DNA of 64,000 bases from Fimenecus sp963590415 (GTDB taxonomy: Bacteria > Bacillota > Clostridia > Oscillospirales > Acutalibacteraceae), in assembly GCA_963590415.1 (NCBI GenBank), contig CAVAPB010000010.1, forward strand, positions 1 through 64,000. Reading direction: 5' to 3'. This document shows positions 26,286-34,447 of this stretch, one piece after another. The notes under the pieces are model-generated. The model ran no database searches, was not told the origin of the DNA, and saw only the letters and a list, made by a program, of their open reading frames with translations. A program made the position numbers and the translations under genes. How positions within the stretch are numbered: the stretch's first letter is position 1; each line of letters starts with the position of its first letter.

Positions 26286-27380
26286 TTATTTTGCTTCGTC
26301 GTCCCAGCCGAAGTGATATTCCATACGGTCCGTACAGCCGAATGTAAGGTCCTGTTTGCCGAGGTAAGCGAGGTCTCCGACCCCGTTCACAACCGTTGAA
26401 ACATCCATATTCTTATCATATGTTACGGAAAGAAGGTTATCCGTAACGGCATTGAATGTAGCAGTAATCGTGCAGCCGTTAAAGTCAACCGAATAATCGT
26501 CAACCGTGAAATAGGAAGAAGCCTTTTTCATCTCGTCGAGGATTGCGTTCTTGTCATGCATTGAGTATGCCTTGAGAACCGAAGCCGCATCATCCTTGAG
26601 TTCGATAGTGATAATCCTCGTGATACCGGTTACCACCTTGACTTCCTTGTTTTCCTCTTTGCCGTTTTCGTTTGTAACCTTTTCCGTAACGGTCTGTGTT
26701 TCATACGAAAGTGAGCTTACCGCAGAAACAATATCGTCCGCAGTGATTGCGCACGCCTTGTCAGAGCCGAAAAGATAAACAATGTCGGTAAGGTCATCGC
26801 CCTTTTCGGTCGTTCCGTTCGGAAGCTTTTCCCCCGCTCCCTTTACAACATAATAATCAAAGAACTTAGCAGCGGTTTTAACCTTGCTGTCGGTATCCTC
26901 TCCGTTCTGACTGAAGTTAATACTGCCGCTGTCCGTCCAGAAGCTTTCCTTGTACTGCGTAATCGGCTTTTCTGACTTTGCGTTATTGATTTTGTTTACA
27001 AAATATTCGACAACATCAGCCTCGTTCGCTTTAATTGAAGCCTTTTCCTCCTCCGAGAGAAGATTGAGGACATCTTTCCACAAATCATCGTCGCTGAACT
27101 TTGTTGTGATGTCATTGTAGCTCAACTCAATGGTAATATCGTCCGAAAGCTTGTCATACTCCTCAAAAAGAGTGCCGAGCTTATCTGCCGGAAGAACCGT
27201 CTTCAATTCGCCGTATGTAAAGGTGAAGCACGAATCGTTGAGATCAACCTTTGCGCTCACCGCCTGAGGCGTTTCTTCATTATCACCTATTACATCCTCG
27301 GCACTGCATGAAGCGAAAATCGCGGCCGTCATAACGATGCACAATATAACGGCGACCGTTTTTTTCCATAAAATTTTCAT
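26286..27380 (-). CDS. putative lipoprotein, function unknown
   Basis: 364 aa. The N-terminus has a lipoprotein signal peptide (MKILWKKTVAVILCIVMTA then FASC), so the mature chain would be attached to the outer face of the membrane through Cys. The rest is Glu/Asp/Lys-rich with no motif I recognise. It has its own transcription unit: a TATAAT-containing AT-rich region lies upstream (about 27385-27440) and a strong terminator lies downstream. Confidence 0.85.
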   Translation of the reverse strand: MKILWKKTVAVILCIVMTAAIFASCSAEDVIGDNEETPQAVSAKVDLNDSCFTFTYGELKTVLPADKLGTLFEEYDKLSDDITIELSYNDITTKFSDDDLWKDVLNLLSEEEKASIKANEADVVEYFVNKINNAKSEKPITQYKESFWTDSGSINFSQNGEDTDSKVKTAAKFFDYYVVKGAGEKLPNGTTEKGDDLTDIVYLFGSDKACAITADDIVSAVSSLSYETQTVTEKVTNENGKEENKEVKVVTGITRIITIELKDDAASVLKAYSMHDKNAILDEMKKASSYFTVDDYSVDFNGCTITATFNAVTDNLLSVTYDKNMDVSTVVNGVGDLAYLGKQDLTFGCTDRMEYHFGWDDEAK

Positions 27381-27458
27381 ATATTTTAATCCCCTTTTGC
27401 GTTATAAACTTATAATAACACAAATTATACTGTTTTAACAATAGAAAATCTTTATTTT

Positions 27459-28715
27459 TTAATAAGTATCTTTCAGACCCTCGCTGTCATACAAAAATGC
27501 GGTTTCGAGAAGAACATTTATACTCGCCTCAACCGTTTTAGGTTCGAGGATATCGGGCTTGTCATCTCTTGTATGATAATAGCTTGCGGGCGTCGGGTCC
27601 ATAGCGGCAAGCGCCGAAGCCTTAATACCGCTCTGCTGAATCGCCGCAGCGTCGGACGAGCCGAAGTAAACCTTTGAATAAGGAAGATTAAGTCCTGCAT
27701 TTTCGCTTGCTTTCTTAACCATGGCGCAAACCTGCCTGTCAAGGGTTACCGTTCCGCTCATATCCTTATTGTATATGCCCATATAATCGTAATCTTTAAG
27801 GGTATCGACCGCAATCGCAACAGTCTCTATACCGTCGTTCGCGTGCTTCTTGGCATACGCTCTCGCACCTCTGAGTCCGCATTCCTCGCAGCCTGTGGAA
27901 ACCGCAACGACATCTGTGTGCTCAAAGCGGATGTCGTTAGCTTCCATATAACGGATTACAGCCATTGAAGCAAATACGCCGGTGAGGTTATCGTTAGCTC
28001 CGGGGACAACAAGCTTCCAGTTTACAAAGAACGAGCAGGCGGCTATCGGAACAGCGGTAACAAACGCAAGCACGATAATCACAATATCGACCCAGTGCGG
28101 AACATTGAAGAAAGAAACAATATCAAGCACAAAATTCAAACCGATAGAGCCTATCGAAAGAGCTATCATTCTTATAAGGAATTTTCCGCCGCCGAGATGT
28201 GTAAAATACCACTCGTATGCGGAGTCGATATGCCCGGCAAAAACAATTCTTTTCTTTGTCTCCCCCGAAGCCTTGCGGGTGCAAACCACATTGCACGACT
28301 GCCTTTTCGGGAAGAACGGGTCAAGCATTTCCTTATAGAAAAGGAACTCGCCGACCATAAGTATTACCGAAATGACCGTGAGCGCCGTTGCCGCAATGCC
28401 GAGCCCCGTATTCGCCGCCTCAAAAGCGTTAAACTGCTTTAATAACAGGCAGATAATCGACGCAAGCATAAGCACAACATCAATTACGACCCAGCTCATA
28501 AACGCCTTGGGATGAACCTCAAAATCCTCTGTTTCAACACTGTCGCAAACATTTTTCATTGACTGTGCGACATATGACTGAGCCTTCCTCTCGCTCTCTT
28601 CTCCCGATTCACGCGGACCTATCTCCGCACAAACCTTTTTAACCTCACGCACTGTATAGTTCGTCATTTCACGAAGGCGTGAAGGATAATTTGAATTACT
28701 TTCACTTGCTTTCAT
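27459..28715 (-). CDS. M28-family metallopeptidase with transmembrane segments
   Basis: About 418 aa, from the ATG at 28713-28715 (TTG one codon upstream also possible; AGGAG lies upstream). Zinc-ligand motifs of M28 aminopeptidases are visible: FAGHIDSAYEW near 170, GANDNLTGVFA near 240, CEECGLRGARAYA near 275, and AMDPTPASYYHTRDD near 385. Two pairs of hydrophobic segments (about 75-120 and 185-235) interrupt the peptidase fold, which is unusual for soluble M28 enzymes and suggests membrane attachment. Substrate unknown. Transcribed divergently from the carboxypeptidase gene. Confidence 0.85.
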   Translation of the reverse strand: MKASESNSNYPSRLREMTNYTVREVKKVCAEIGPRESGEESERKAQSYVAQSMKNVCDSVETEDFEVHPKAFMSWVVIDVVLMLASIICLLLKQFNAFEAANTGLGIAATALTVISVILMVGEFLFYKEMLDPFFPKRQSCNVVCTRKASGETKKRIVFAGHIDSAYEWYFTHLGGGKFLIRMIALSIGSIGLNFVLDIVSFFNVPHWVDIVIIVLAFVTAVPIAACSFFVNWKLVVPGANDNLTGVFASMAVIRYMEANDIRFEHTDVVAVSTGCEECGLRGARAYAKKHANDGIETVAIAVDTLKDYDYMGIYNKDMSGTVTLDRQVCAMVKKASENAGLNLPYSKVYFGSSDAAAIQQSGIKASALAAMDPTPASYYHTRDDKPDILEPKTVEASINVLLETAFLYDSEGLKDTY

Positions 28716-28751
28716 CAAGCTACACTCCTGTCAGAAAAAATAAACGAATAT

Positions 28752-28780
28752 ATTCTATCACATTTTTTTACATTTGTCGA
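28752..28780 (-). promoter_or_regulatory. promoter of the M28 peptidase gene
   Basis: Read leftward, -35 TCGACA (28775-28780), a 17-base spacer and -10 TAGAAT (28752-28757). Confidence 0.6.
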
Positions 28781-28810
28781 TAATTAAAAACATGATTGCA
28801 CTATATCCGA

Positions 28811-28839
28811 TTGACAACCGCCCGCAAATTGCATAAAAT
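28811..28839 (+). promoter_or_regulatory. promoter of the D-Ala-D-Ala carboxypeptidase gene
   Basis: -35 TTGACA (28811-28816), a 17-base spacer and -10 TAAAAT (28834-28839). It is divergent from the M28 peptidase promoter, with about 30 bases between the two. Confidence 0.8.
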
Positions 28840-28869
28840 ATATTCATTCACTTGTGAAAGGCAAAAGAT

Positions 28870-29733
28870 ATGGAAAACGGAAAGAAAAATGGTATAAGCA
28901 AAAGAACGCTCCGCACAAAGCTCATATTGTTAATCGTTCTTGCAGTGATTATGATACCGCTTGTTATTTTATATAAATCGGTCGGAGACACCACTCCGAA
29001 AATAAAACTGTATAACAGAAACGAGGCGTCAGGCACAGCCGAGGAGGAAACAACCGAGGAAGCCGTTGCCGCTGCCGCCGAGCTTGTTACGGACGAGCCC
29101 CAAACGGCAGAAGTTCAGACTCAAGTCCCTGCGGCAAAGTCCGAAAAAAAGGAAGCGACAGTGGTCTCTGTTACCGACTCCGAGAATTGGTCGATAGCTA
29201 TAATCAACATCAAATACCCGTTGCCCGACTCATATGCTCCTACGCTTTCAAACGCAATAGACGGAAGCAACATTCAGCTTGACTCAAGGGTCAGCGAGCA
29301 CTATTCGCAAATGTATACCGCCGCAAAGCAGGCAGGCTGTGTATTAACGCCTTATTCGGGTTATCACACCTATACTCTCCAGGAAAACACATATAAAAGG
29401 AAAGTAAACTACTATGTAAATCAGGGTATGTCCGACGAGGAAGCGGCGGCAAAAGCGCAGCAGCAGGTGCTTCCCGCAGGCTGTTCCGAGCACAACGCAG
29501 GGCTTTCAATGGATATAGTCAGCGCAAGCTCGGATTTTGTAAACACAAAGGAATACAAATGGCTTTGCGAAAACGCCCAAAATTACGGCTTTATTCTCCG
29601 TTATCCCGAGGATAAAACATCAATAACCGGTGTAAACTTTGAGCCGTGGCATTGGAGATATGTCGGCGAAAAGGCTGCAAAGGAAATGAAAGAAAACAAC
29701 CAATGCCTTGAAGAATATCTCGGCTTGGCGTAA
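28870..29733 (+). CDS. D-alanyl-D-alanine carboxypeptidase (VanY/M15B family)
   Basis: 287 aa. One N-terminal membrane segment (LILLIVLAVIMIPLVIL) is followed by an Ala/Glu/Thr-rich linker and an M15B domain from about residue 100. The zinc site is formed by SEHNAGLSMDI (His and Asp) and EPWHWRYVG (His), with YSGYHTY upstream. Such enzymes remove the terminal D-Ala of peptidoglycan stem peptides outside the membrane. No vanRS or other vancomycin genes are near, so ordinary wall maturation is more likely than resistance. Confidence 0.9.
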   Translation: MENGKKNGISKRTLRTKLILLIVLAVIMIPLVILYKSVGDTTPKIKLYNRNEASGTAEEETTEEAVAAAAELVTDEPQTAEVQTQVPAAKSEKKEATVVSVTDSENWSIAIINIKYPLPDSYAPTLSNAIDGSNIQLDSRVSEHYSQMYTAAKQAGCVLTPYSGYHTYTLQENTYKRKVNYYVNQGMSDEEAAAKAQQQVLPAGCSEHNAGLSMDIVSASSDFVNTKEYKWLCENAQNYGFILRYPEDKTSITGVNFEPWHWRYVGEKAAKEMKENNQCLEEYLGLA

Positions 29734-29748
29734 ACGCAGATACAATAC

Positions 29749-29790
29749 ACCCCCGAATATGCCCGTAATAGCGTGTTCGGGGGTTATTTT
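29749..29790 (+). terminator. intrinsic terminator of the carboxypeptidase gene
   Basis: Arms ACCCCCGAA (29749-29757) and TTCGGGGGT (29776-29784) with an 18-base loop, followed by TATTTTT. Confidence 0.8.
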
Positions 29791-29801
29791 TGCCTTAAAG
29801 G

Positions 29802-30935
29802 CTATCTTCTTTTTATTCCGGACTCCTTATAAATTCTGTCCATTATCTCAAGGTCTTTTTTGTCCGCGTCCTTGATTTTTACAAGCTTTTCCCTTGCCTT
29901 TTTACTGAACAGCCGCTCAAACAGGCGAACTATCCAAAACAGCGGTAAAAGCACGGGAGCCTTTTTGAGCACGGGAAAAAGCAGCTGCATATGTTTCAGT
30001 GACGGGAACAAAGATATCAAAAGCATTTCCGCCTTTGAACGGTCTTTTCCGTCTATGCTTGCCACGCCCGTATTTTTGACGGGAGGTCCGAGGACTATAA
30101 AGTTTTCGGTAACTTCAAACGAGGAGTCCTTTTCGGAATTGCCGAACATACAGTCCGCAACCCTCTCGATTTTTCTTGCAAAATCGTCAAGTGAGAGTTT
30201 TTCAAACTCCTTTTCGATATACGGGAAATCGAGCTTATCCGACATTTTCCTGCGCATAAGATATATATCCATGGTCGGCCTGAAGCATGCGCCGCCGGTT
30301 GTAAAATGCTCCGCCAAATGCGCCGTTGTGTAAATATACATATCGCTGTCGGTCATTGCGTATTCGTGTTTTCCGATTTTTTGCGCCTTATCCCAAACCG
30401 AAAGAAAATAGTCGTACATATAGTATTCTTCAACGAAAAGCGTGTTGTGAAGCTCAACAGTCAAAAACGGCTTTTTCGTAAACGCAACGTCTTTCCCGTT
30501 GTCCGCCTTTTGCTCAAAGCCGTGCGAGAGCAATATTTTTTTTGCCTTTTCCACATCGTCCGAGCGGACAAGCACATCCGTGTCTGCCATAAAACGGAGC
30601 TCGGGCGCAGGATAGAGCTTTTTAAGATGCGAGCCTTTTAAGAACATAAAGTCAATGCCGTTATCAGAAAAGTCTTTTCTTATCCTGTCCGTCTCGGCTT
30701 GCTGACTTATTTCACGGGCAACCACCGTGCGATACGACCTTTCAAGCCTGTCGTTGTATTCAAATTCCTGACCTTTGAGCGCAAGATAGCCGATAGCCTG
30801 TAACGAGTTCTTGACAATAAGCTCCAAAAGCAGACGGGCGTTTATGCCATCGGGCATTTTCGGTATTTCGTCCGAATTGATAACGGCGCCGACCGCTTTC
30901 AAAAGATATTCTTTTGTCTTGATAAGCTCTGACAT
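29802..30935 (-). CDS. nucleotidyltransferase-fold protein (NTP_transf_5 type)
   Basis: 377 aa. The core FMFLKGSHLKKLYP followed by ELRFMADTDVLVRSDDVEKA is the signature of the uncharacterised nucleotidyltransferase family PF14907, with the two acidic residues of DTD as likely metal ligands. The C-terminal part is basic and hydrophobic (VLKKAPVLLPLFWIVRLFERLF), perhaps membrane-associated. In other bacteria such proteins often lie near polysaccharide or lasso peptide genes, but no such cluster is here. It follows the EEP gene by 11 bases and may share its operon. Confidence 0.8.
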   Translation of the reverse strand: MSELIKTKEYLLKAVGAVINSDEIPKMPDGINARLLLELIVKNSLQAIGYLALKGQEFEYNDRLERSYRTVVAREISQQAETDRIRKDFSDNGIDFMFLKGSHLKKLYPAPELRFMADTDVLVRSDDVEKAKKILLSHGFEQKADNGKDVAFTKKPFLTVELHNTLFVEEYYMYDYFLSVWDKAQKIGKHEYAMTDSDMYIYTTAHLAEHFTTGGACFRPTMDIYLMRRKMSDKLDFPYIEKEFEKLSLDDFARKIERVADCMFGNSEKDSSFEVTENFIVLGPPVKNTGVASIDGKDRSKAEMLLISLFPSLKHMQLLFPVLKKAPVLLPLFWIVRLFERLFSKKAREKLVKIKDADKKDLEIMDRIYKESGIKRR

Positions 30936-30946
30936 ATTTTCTCCTA

Positions 30947-31858
30947 TTATTCAAGTGTAAATTCCGCAAGTAACGGGAAGTGGTCGCTCGGATAAACGCC
31001 GTCAAAGGTGTCCGTTACAACCCTATAGCTTTTGACATTTATGCCTGTTTTTGAAATCATAAAGTAGTCGATACGGTTCCTGTCAAGCGCCTTACCGAAA
31101 TTCTGATAAGTACAGGAGTCAACTGCATTGTCAACCTGATACCTTGCGTCAAGGAAATCCTTTGTAACATTTTCGTAGGTTACGCTTCCCTCTTCGGCGT
31201 TGAAATCGCCCATAATCATACTCGGAAGCGAACCGAACTGCGATATCTTATCAAGCACAACGCCTATGCCGTTTATCCTTGCCTCGTCGCTGACATGGTC
31301 AAGATGCGTGTTGAAAACGACAAATTCCTTTTGAGTTGATTTTTCTTTGAGGATGACATAGCTGCAAATCCTGTAACACTTTGAGTTCCAGTCCTTGCTC
31401 ATTACCTCCGGCGTTTCCGAAAGCCAAAATGAGCCCTTATCCACAAGGTCGTACATATCCGTACGGTAGAAAATCGGGCAGCCCTCGGAGAAGGTCGAAT
31501 CGTCACGGTATGTAATAACCGAATCAAAGCCTGTAAGACAGTCCTTGAGATATGCGTACTGCCACTTTGTAGCCTCCTGGAAGCCGATTATCGACGGCTT
31601 GTTATTCTCGATATTTTCAACTACGAGGTCGGCACGGTAGAACCAGCTTTTCTCGCCCGTATCAAGCGGATTTATGCAGCGCAGATTTGCGCTCATAACC
31701 CTGATGGGCTCGTCCGTTTCCTCAATCTCGGTAAACTGCACCGGCTTTTTTTCCGCCTTGTAATGCGGATAATACCTGAAAAGCAAGAACGCCGTTATTG
31801 CCGCCGCAACAAGTATCAGCACCAAAACGATTATAAAAATCTTAACCCCTTTTTTCAT
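30947..31858 (-). CDS. endonuclease/exonuclease/phosphatase family protein, membrane-anchored
   Basis: 303 aa. An N-terminal membrane segment (IFIIVLVLILVAAAITAFLLF) suggests an anchored domain outside the cell. The EEP fold is shown by VMSANLRCIN, IIGFQEATKWQ, NTHLDHVSDEAR, MIMGDFNAEEG and PSDHFPLLAEF, which contain the full set of metal and catalytic residues (Glu, His, Asp-x-Asn, Asp-His). Substrate may be a phosphodiester or phosphoester (nucleic acid, lipid or sugar phosphate); not decided by sequence. Confidence 0.88.
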   Translation of the reverse strand: MKKGVKIFIIVLVLILVAAAITAFLLFRYYPHYKAEKKPVQFTEIEETDEPIRVMSANLRCINPLDTGEKSWFYRADLVVENIENNKPSIIGFQEATKWQYAYLKDCLTGFDSVITYRDDSTFSEGCPIFYRTDMYDLVDKGSFWLSETPEVMSKDWNSKCYRICSYVILKEKSTQKEFVVFNTHLDHVSDEARINGIGVVLDKISQFGSLPSMIMGDFNAEEGSVTYENVTKDFLDARYQVDNAVDSCTYQNFGKALDRNRIDYFMISKTGINVKSYRVVTDTFDGVYPSDHFPLLAEFTLE

Positions 31859-31860
31859 AA

Positions 31861-32862
31861 CTACCCTCCGTAAAATAACTCGTTGAGAAAAGCGAGAATG
31901 TTATTTTCACTTATCAATGCATTGAAGCAACACTCATCGGTCAAAATGTCAATATTTTCCTCGGAATATTCGACCTGCTTTGACAAATAGCGGGTGTTGA
32001 ACGGCAAATCCCCGTTTACACAGTCAAGGAGAATTTCAAGCACCGTCATCATAACCGCAAATTTGAAATGAGTCGATATATCCCCGTCAAAGCACGCCTT
32101 TATAAAGTGCCTGAAAACAAAATACGAAAGAGATTTTTCGTACCGTATTTGTTCTTTAGACAAATTTTTACTAAACCGCTTTTTTATGTCATCAAATGTC
32201 AGTGTCTCAAGCGTTTCGGTATAATCGTCCCACACTCCGTCAAAAGACGACATTTCTTTCATAATTACAATGCATTCCGCATAAAAAGCGTATGTGTTTT
32301 TCTGTATTCCGACATCTTTAACGCCTGTTTCGCCGAAGCATTTTCTCACCCTTTCGGGGAAAGACAAATCCCGTCGGTTGATAGCTGAAAACAACCTTTG
32401 CCGAAGTGCATACATCTCTTCGCATACTTTCTCCGGCGTATCGTCGTCCGCCGCTTCCTCGGTTTTGATGCTCTCATATCGGAGTACGCCGTCGCCCTCA
32501 AACAAAAGCCTTACCGCCTCTTCACAGCAAAGACCTATACCTGCGTCACGGAAATTACCGTACCACTCATAAAACCTCGGATGCTCACGGCATATGTCGC
32601 AGAGCATATCCTCCCCGTGAGAGAGAATAATTTTACAAAGCCCGTTTTCTTCAAGGAACGGACAGCGCTCGTCATCCGTCAGGATGAAGTGAGGAACACC
32701 GTCCGAAACGGATATATTCTTTTGGAAAGCTTTCGGCATCAGCCGATATTTTTCATACGTATCGGCGTCAATATCTATTTCCCAGCCGATGCAGCAGCTG
32801 TCCGTACAGCGGTCGGCGGTACATCTGAAACGCCGATAGAACTCGGGAAATGTAAGCGTCAT
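31861..32862 (-). CDS. FliB-family (flagellin lysine-N-methylase-like) protein
   Basis: 333 aa. The Cys cluster FRCTADRCTDSCC (Cys14, 19, 23, 24) with later Cys in RCPFLEENGLCKI and LCDICREHPR is the signature of the FliB/YkgJ-type metal-binding family. FliB methylates flagellin lysines in Salmonella. No flagellar gene is seen in the window, and family members occur widely in non-motile gut Clostridia, so the target here is unknown. Follows the fucosidase gene by two bases with a weak ribosome site. Confidence 0.82.
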   Translation of the reverse strand: MTLTFPEFYRRFRCTADRCTDSCCIGWEIDIDADTYEKYRLMPKAFQKNISVSDGVPHFILTDDERCPFLEENGLCKIILSHGEDMLCDICREHPRFYEWYGNFRDAGIGLCCEEAVRLLFEGDGVLRYESIKTEEAADDDTPEKVCEEMYALRQRLFSAINRRDLSFPERVRKCFGETGVKDVGIQKNTYAFYAECIVIMKEMSSFDGVWDDYTETLETLTFDDIKKRFSKNLSKEQIRYEKSLSYFVFRHFIKACFDGDISTHFKFAVMMTVLEILLDCVNGDLPFNTRYLSKQVEYSEENIDILTDECCFNALISENNILAFLNELFYGG

Positions 32863-32864
32863 AA

Positions 32865-34283
32865 TTATTTCGACTTATGCGCTTCGACCTTGAGAAGCGT
32901 GCATTTAACTCTGTACGAGTCGATTTTGATTTTAATCTTCTTTGTCTTTTTCGGTCTCTTGAAGCAGATAATCTTCTTGTAGCCGATAACCGTCTTTTTG
33001 GAGATTTTTCTCCATCTGCCGAACTGCTCGATATATACTGAGAACTTCTCTATCTGCTGACCGGTTGCGATATTCTCCTGCAATATAAGAGCGTCAAACT
33101 CGGTCTTTTCGGGGAATTCAAACACAATTTCGGGCGCTTCGTCATTCTCGTCCGCCTTCCAACAGAGCGTATCATCGGGAGATATTATGTTCTTTGCGCT
33201 TTCTCTATTCGACGAAGCCGTTACAGTCGCATTTGCCAAAATGTCCTTGGGGAAACGCCTGTCAAGAGCATGCTTGAAATTCTCAAGCAAAAGCGCGTCC
33301 GTTTCATAAATCTTACCCGTTTTATCGGGCGGAATATTCAAAAGCAGGGTGGAGTTATTGCCGACCGAGCTCAAATAAATGTTCATAAGCTTTTTAAGAG
33401 ACTTCTGCTTATAATTTTCGCTTTCGTGGAAAAACCAACCGGGTCTTATCGAAACATCGACCTCGGACGGATACCAGATAAGCTCGTTGGCGTCCTCTAT
33501 TGCCTTTCTCGAGCCCATATCCATAATCATTTGGCTCTGACTCTTGCGGAACTTCTTGTTGTCCTCCTTTTGAGACTTTTCGGCTGTAAATTCGTTTATC
33601 GAATAATACGAGGGTACAACGCTCCACTCGCTTTCCCTGCCTACACCCGCCTCGTTGCCTACCCAGCGCACATCGGGACCGCATATATTGATGGTAGCTC
33701 CGGGCTGAAGCTCACGCATAACCTTATAAAAGCCCTGCCAATCGTACTGCTGAACCTTACCGTTCTTACCCTCTCCGCAGGCTCCGTCAAGCCATATACA
33801 GAATATGTCGCCGTAATTTGTCAAAAGCTCTCTCAACTGATTTTTATAGTATTCGTTATACTCGTCTCCCTTGCCGTAGCTCGGCTCATGCCTGTCCCAC
33901 GGAGAAAGATATATTCCGAATTTCAAGCCGTATTTTCGACAGGCGTCGGAAACCTCCCTTACGACATCCCCCTTGCCGTCCCTGAACGGACTTGACTTAA
34001 CCGAGTAATCCGTATATGCGCTCGGCCAAAGGCAAAAACCGTCATGATGCTTACATGTTAAAATAAGTGCGCTCATACCGCCGTTTTTTATCGCCTTAAC
34101 CCACTGTTCGGCATCAAAATCCGTAGGCTTGAACAACTCGGGAGAAGCCGTTCCGTCGCCCCATTCCTTATCCGTAAATGTATTCATACCAAAATGACAA
34201 AATGCATAAAATTCAAGCTTCTGCCATTTAAGCTGACGCTCCGAGGGAACGACCTGCGCCGCACGCTTATAAGCCTCTATCAT
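32865..34283 (-). CDS. alpha-L-fucosidase (GH29), apparently cytoplasmic
   Basis: 472 aa. GH29 motifs: FYAFCHFGMNTFTDKEWG near 25-42, LTCKHHDGFCLWPS near 75-88, FGIYLSPWDRHEPSYG near 122-136, and IWLDGACG with the catalytic nucleophile Asp near residue 166. A C-terminal beta-sandwich (about 345-472) may bind sugar. No signal peptide is present, so it likely releases fucose from imported oligosaccharides. It is the first gene of a unit with the FliB-like, EEP and nucleotidyltransferase genes, and has its own promoter. Confidence 0.92.
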   Translation of the reverse strand: MIEAYKRAAQVVPSERQLKWQKLEFYAFCHFGMNTFTDKEWGDGTASPELFKPTDFDAEQWVKAIKNGGMSALILTCKHHDGFCLWPSAYTDYSVKSSPFRDGKGDVVREVSDACRKYGLKFGIYLSPWDRHEPSYGKGDEYNEYYKNQLRELLTNYGDIFCIWLDGACGEGKNGKVQQYDWQGFYKVMRELQPGATINICGPDVRWVGNEAGVGRESEWSVVPSYYSINEFTAEKSQKEDNKKFRKSQSQMIMDMGSRKAIEDANELIWYPSEVDVSIRPGWFFHESENYKQKSLKKLMNIYLSSVGNNSTLLLNIPPDKTGKIYETDALLLENFKHALDRRFPKDILANATVTASSNRESAKNIISPDDTLCWKADENDEAPEIVFEFPEKTEFDALILQENIATGQQIEKFSVYIEQFGRWRKISKKTVIGYKKIICFKRPKKTKKIKIKIDSYRVKCTLLKVEAHKSK

Positions 34284-34317
34284 ACCAACACCCGCTTTTT
34301 AATATAATATACTTTAG

Positions 34318-34346
34318 AGTATATCATATATAAACCGCCTTTTCAA
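34318..34346 (-). promoter_or_regulatory. promoter of the fucosidase unit
   Basis: Read leftward, -35 TTGAAA (34341-34346), a 17-base spacer and -10 TATACT (34318-34323). Confidence 0.7.
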
Positions 34347-34400
34347 TCAAATGTTGATATACGATACAATACAACAGACGGCACTTCCGCAGTATACAGT

Positions 34401-34436
34401 AAAAATCCGTTCTCCCAATTCGGGAGAACGGATTTT
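34401..34436 (-). terminator. intrinsic terminator of pyk
   Basis: A perfect 15-bp stem, AAAATCCGTTCTCCC with GGGAGAACGGATTTT, five-base loop, and T runs on both sides; it lies 12 bases past the pyk stop. Confidence 0.9.
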
Positions 34437-34447
34437 ATTATCGTGTG

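Noticed and set aside
28811..29733. Vancomycin-resistance locus
   Set aside because: Only a VanY/M15-type carboxypeptidase is present; no vanHAX, ligase or two-component genes are nearby.
29802..31858. Defence or toxin-antitoxin pair (nucleotidyltransferase plus nuclease-fold protein)
   Set aside because: The EEP protein has an N-terminal membrane anchor and the nucleotidyltransferase is the PF14907 type, not MNT/AbiEii; no small partner gene is present.
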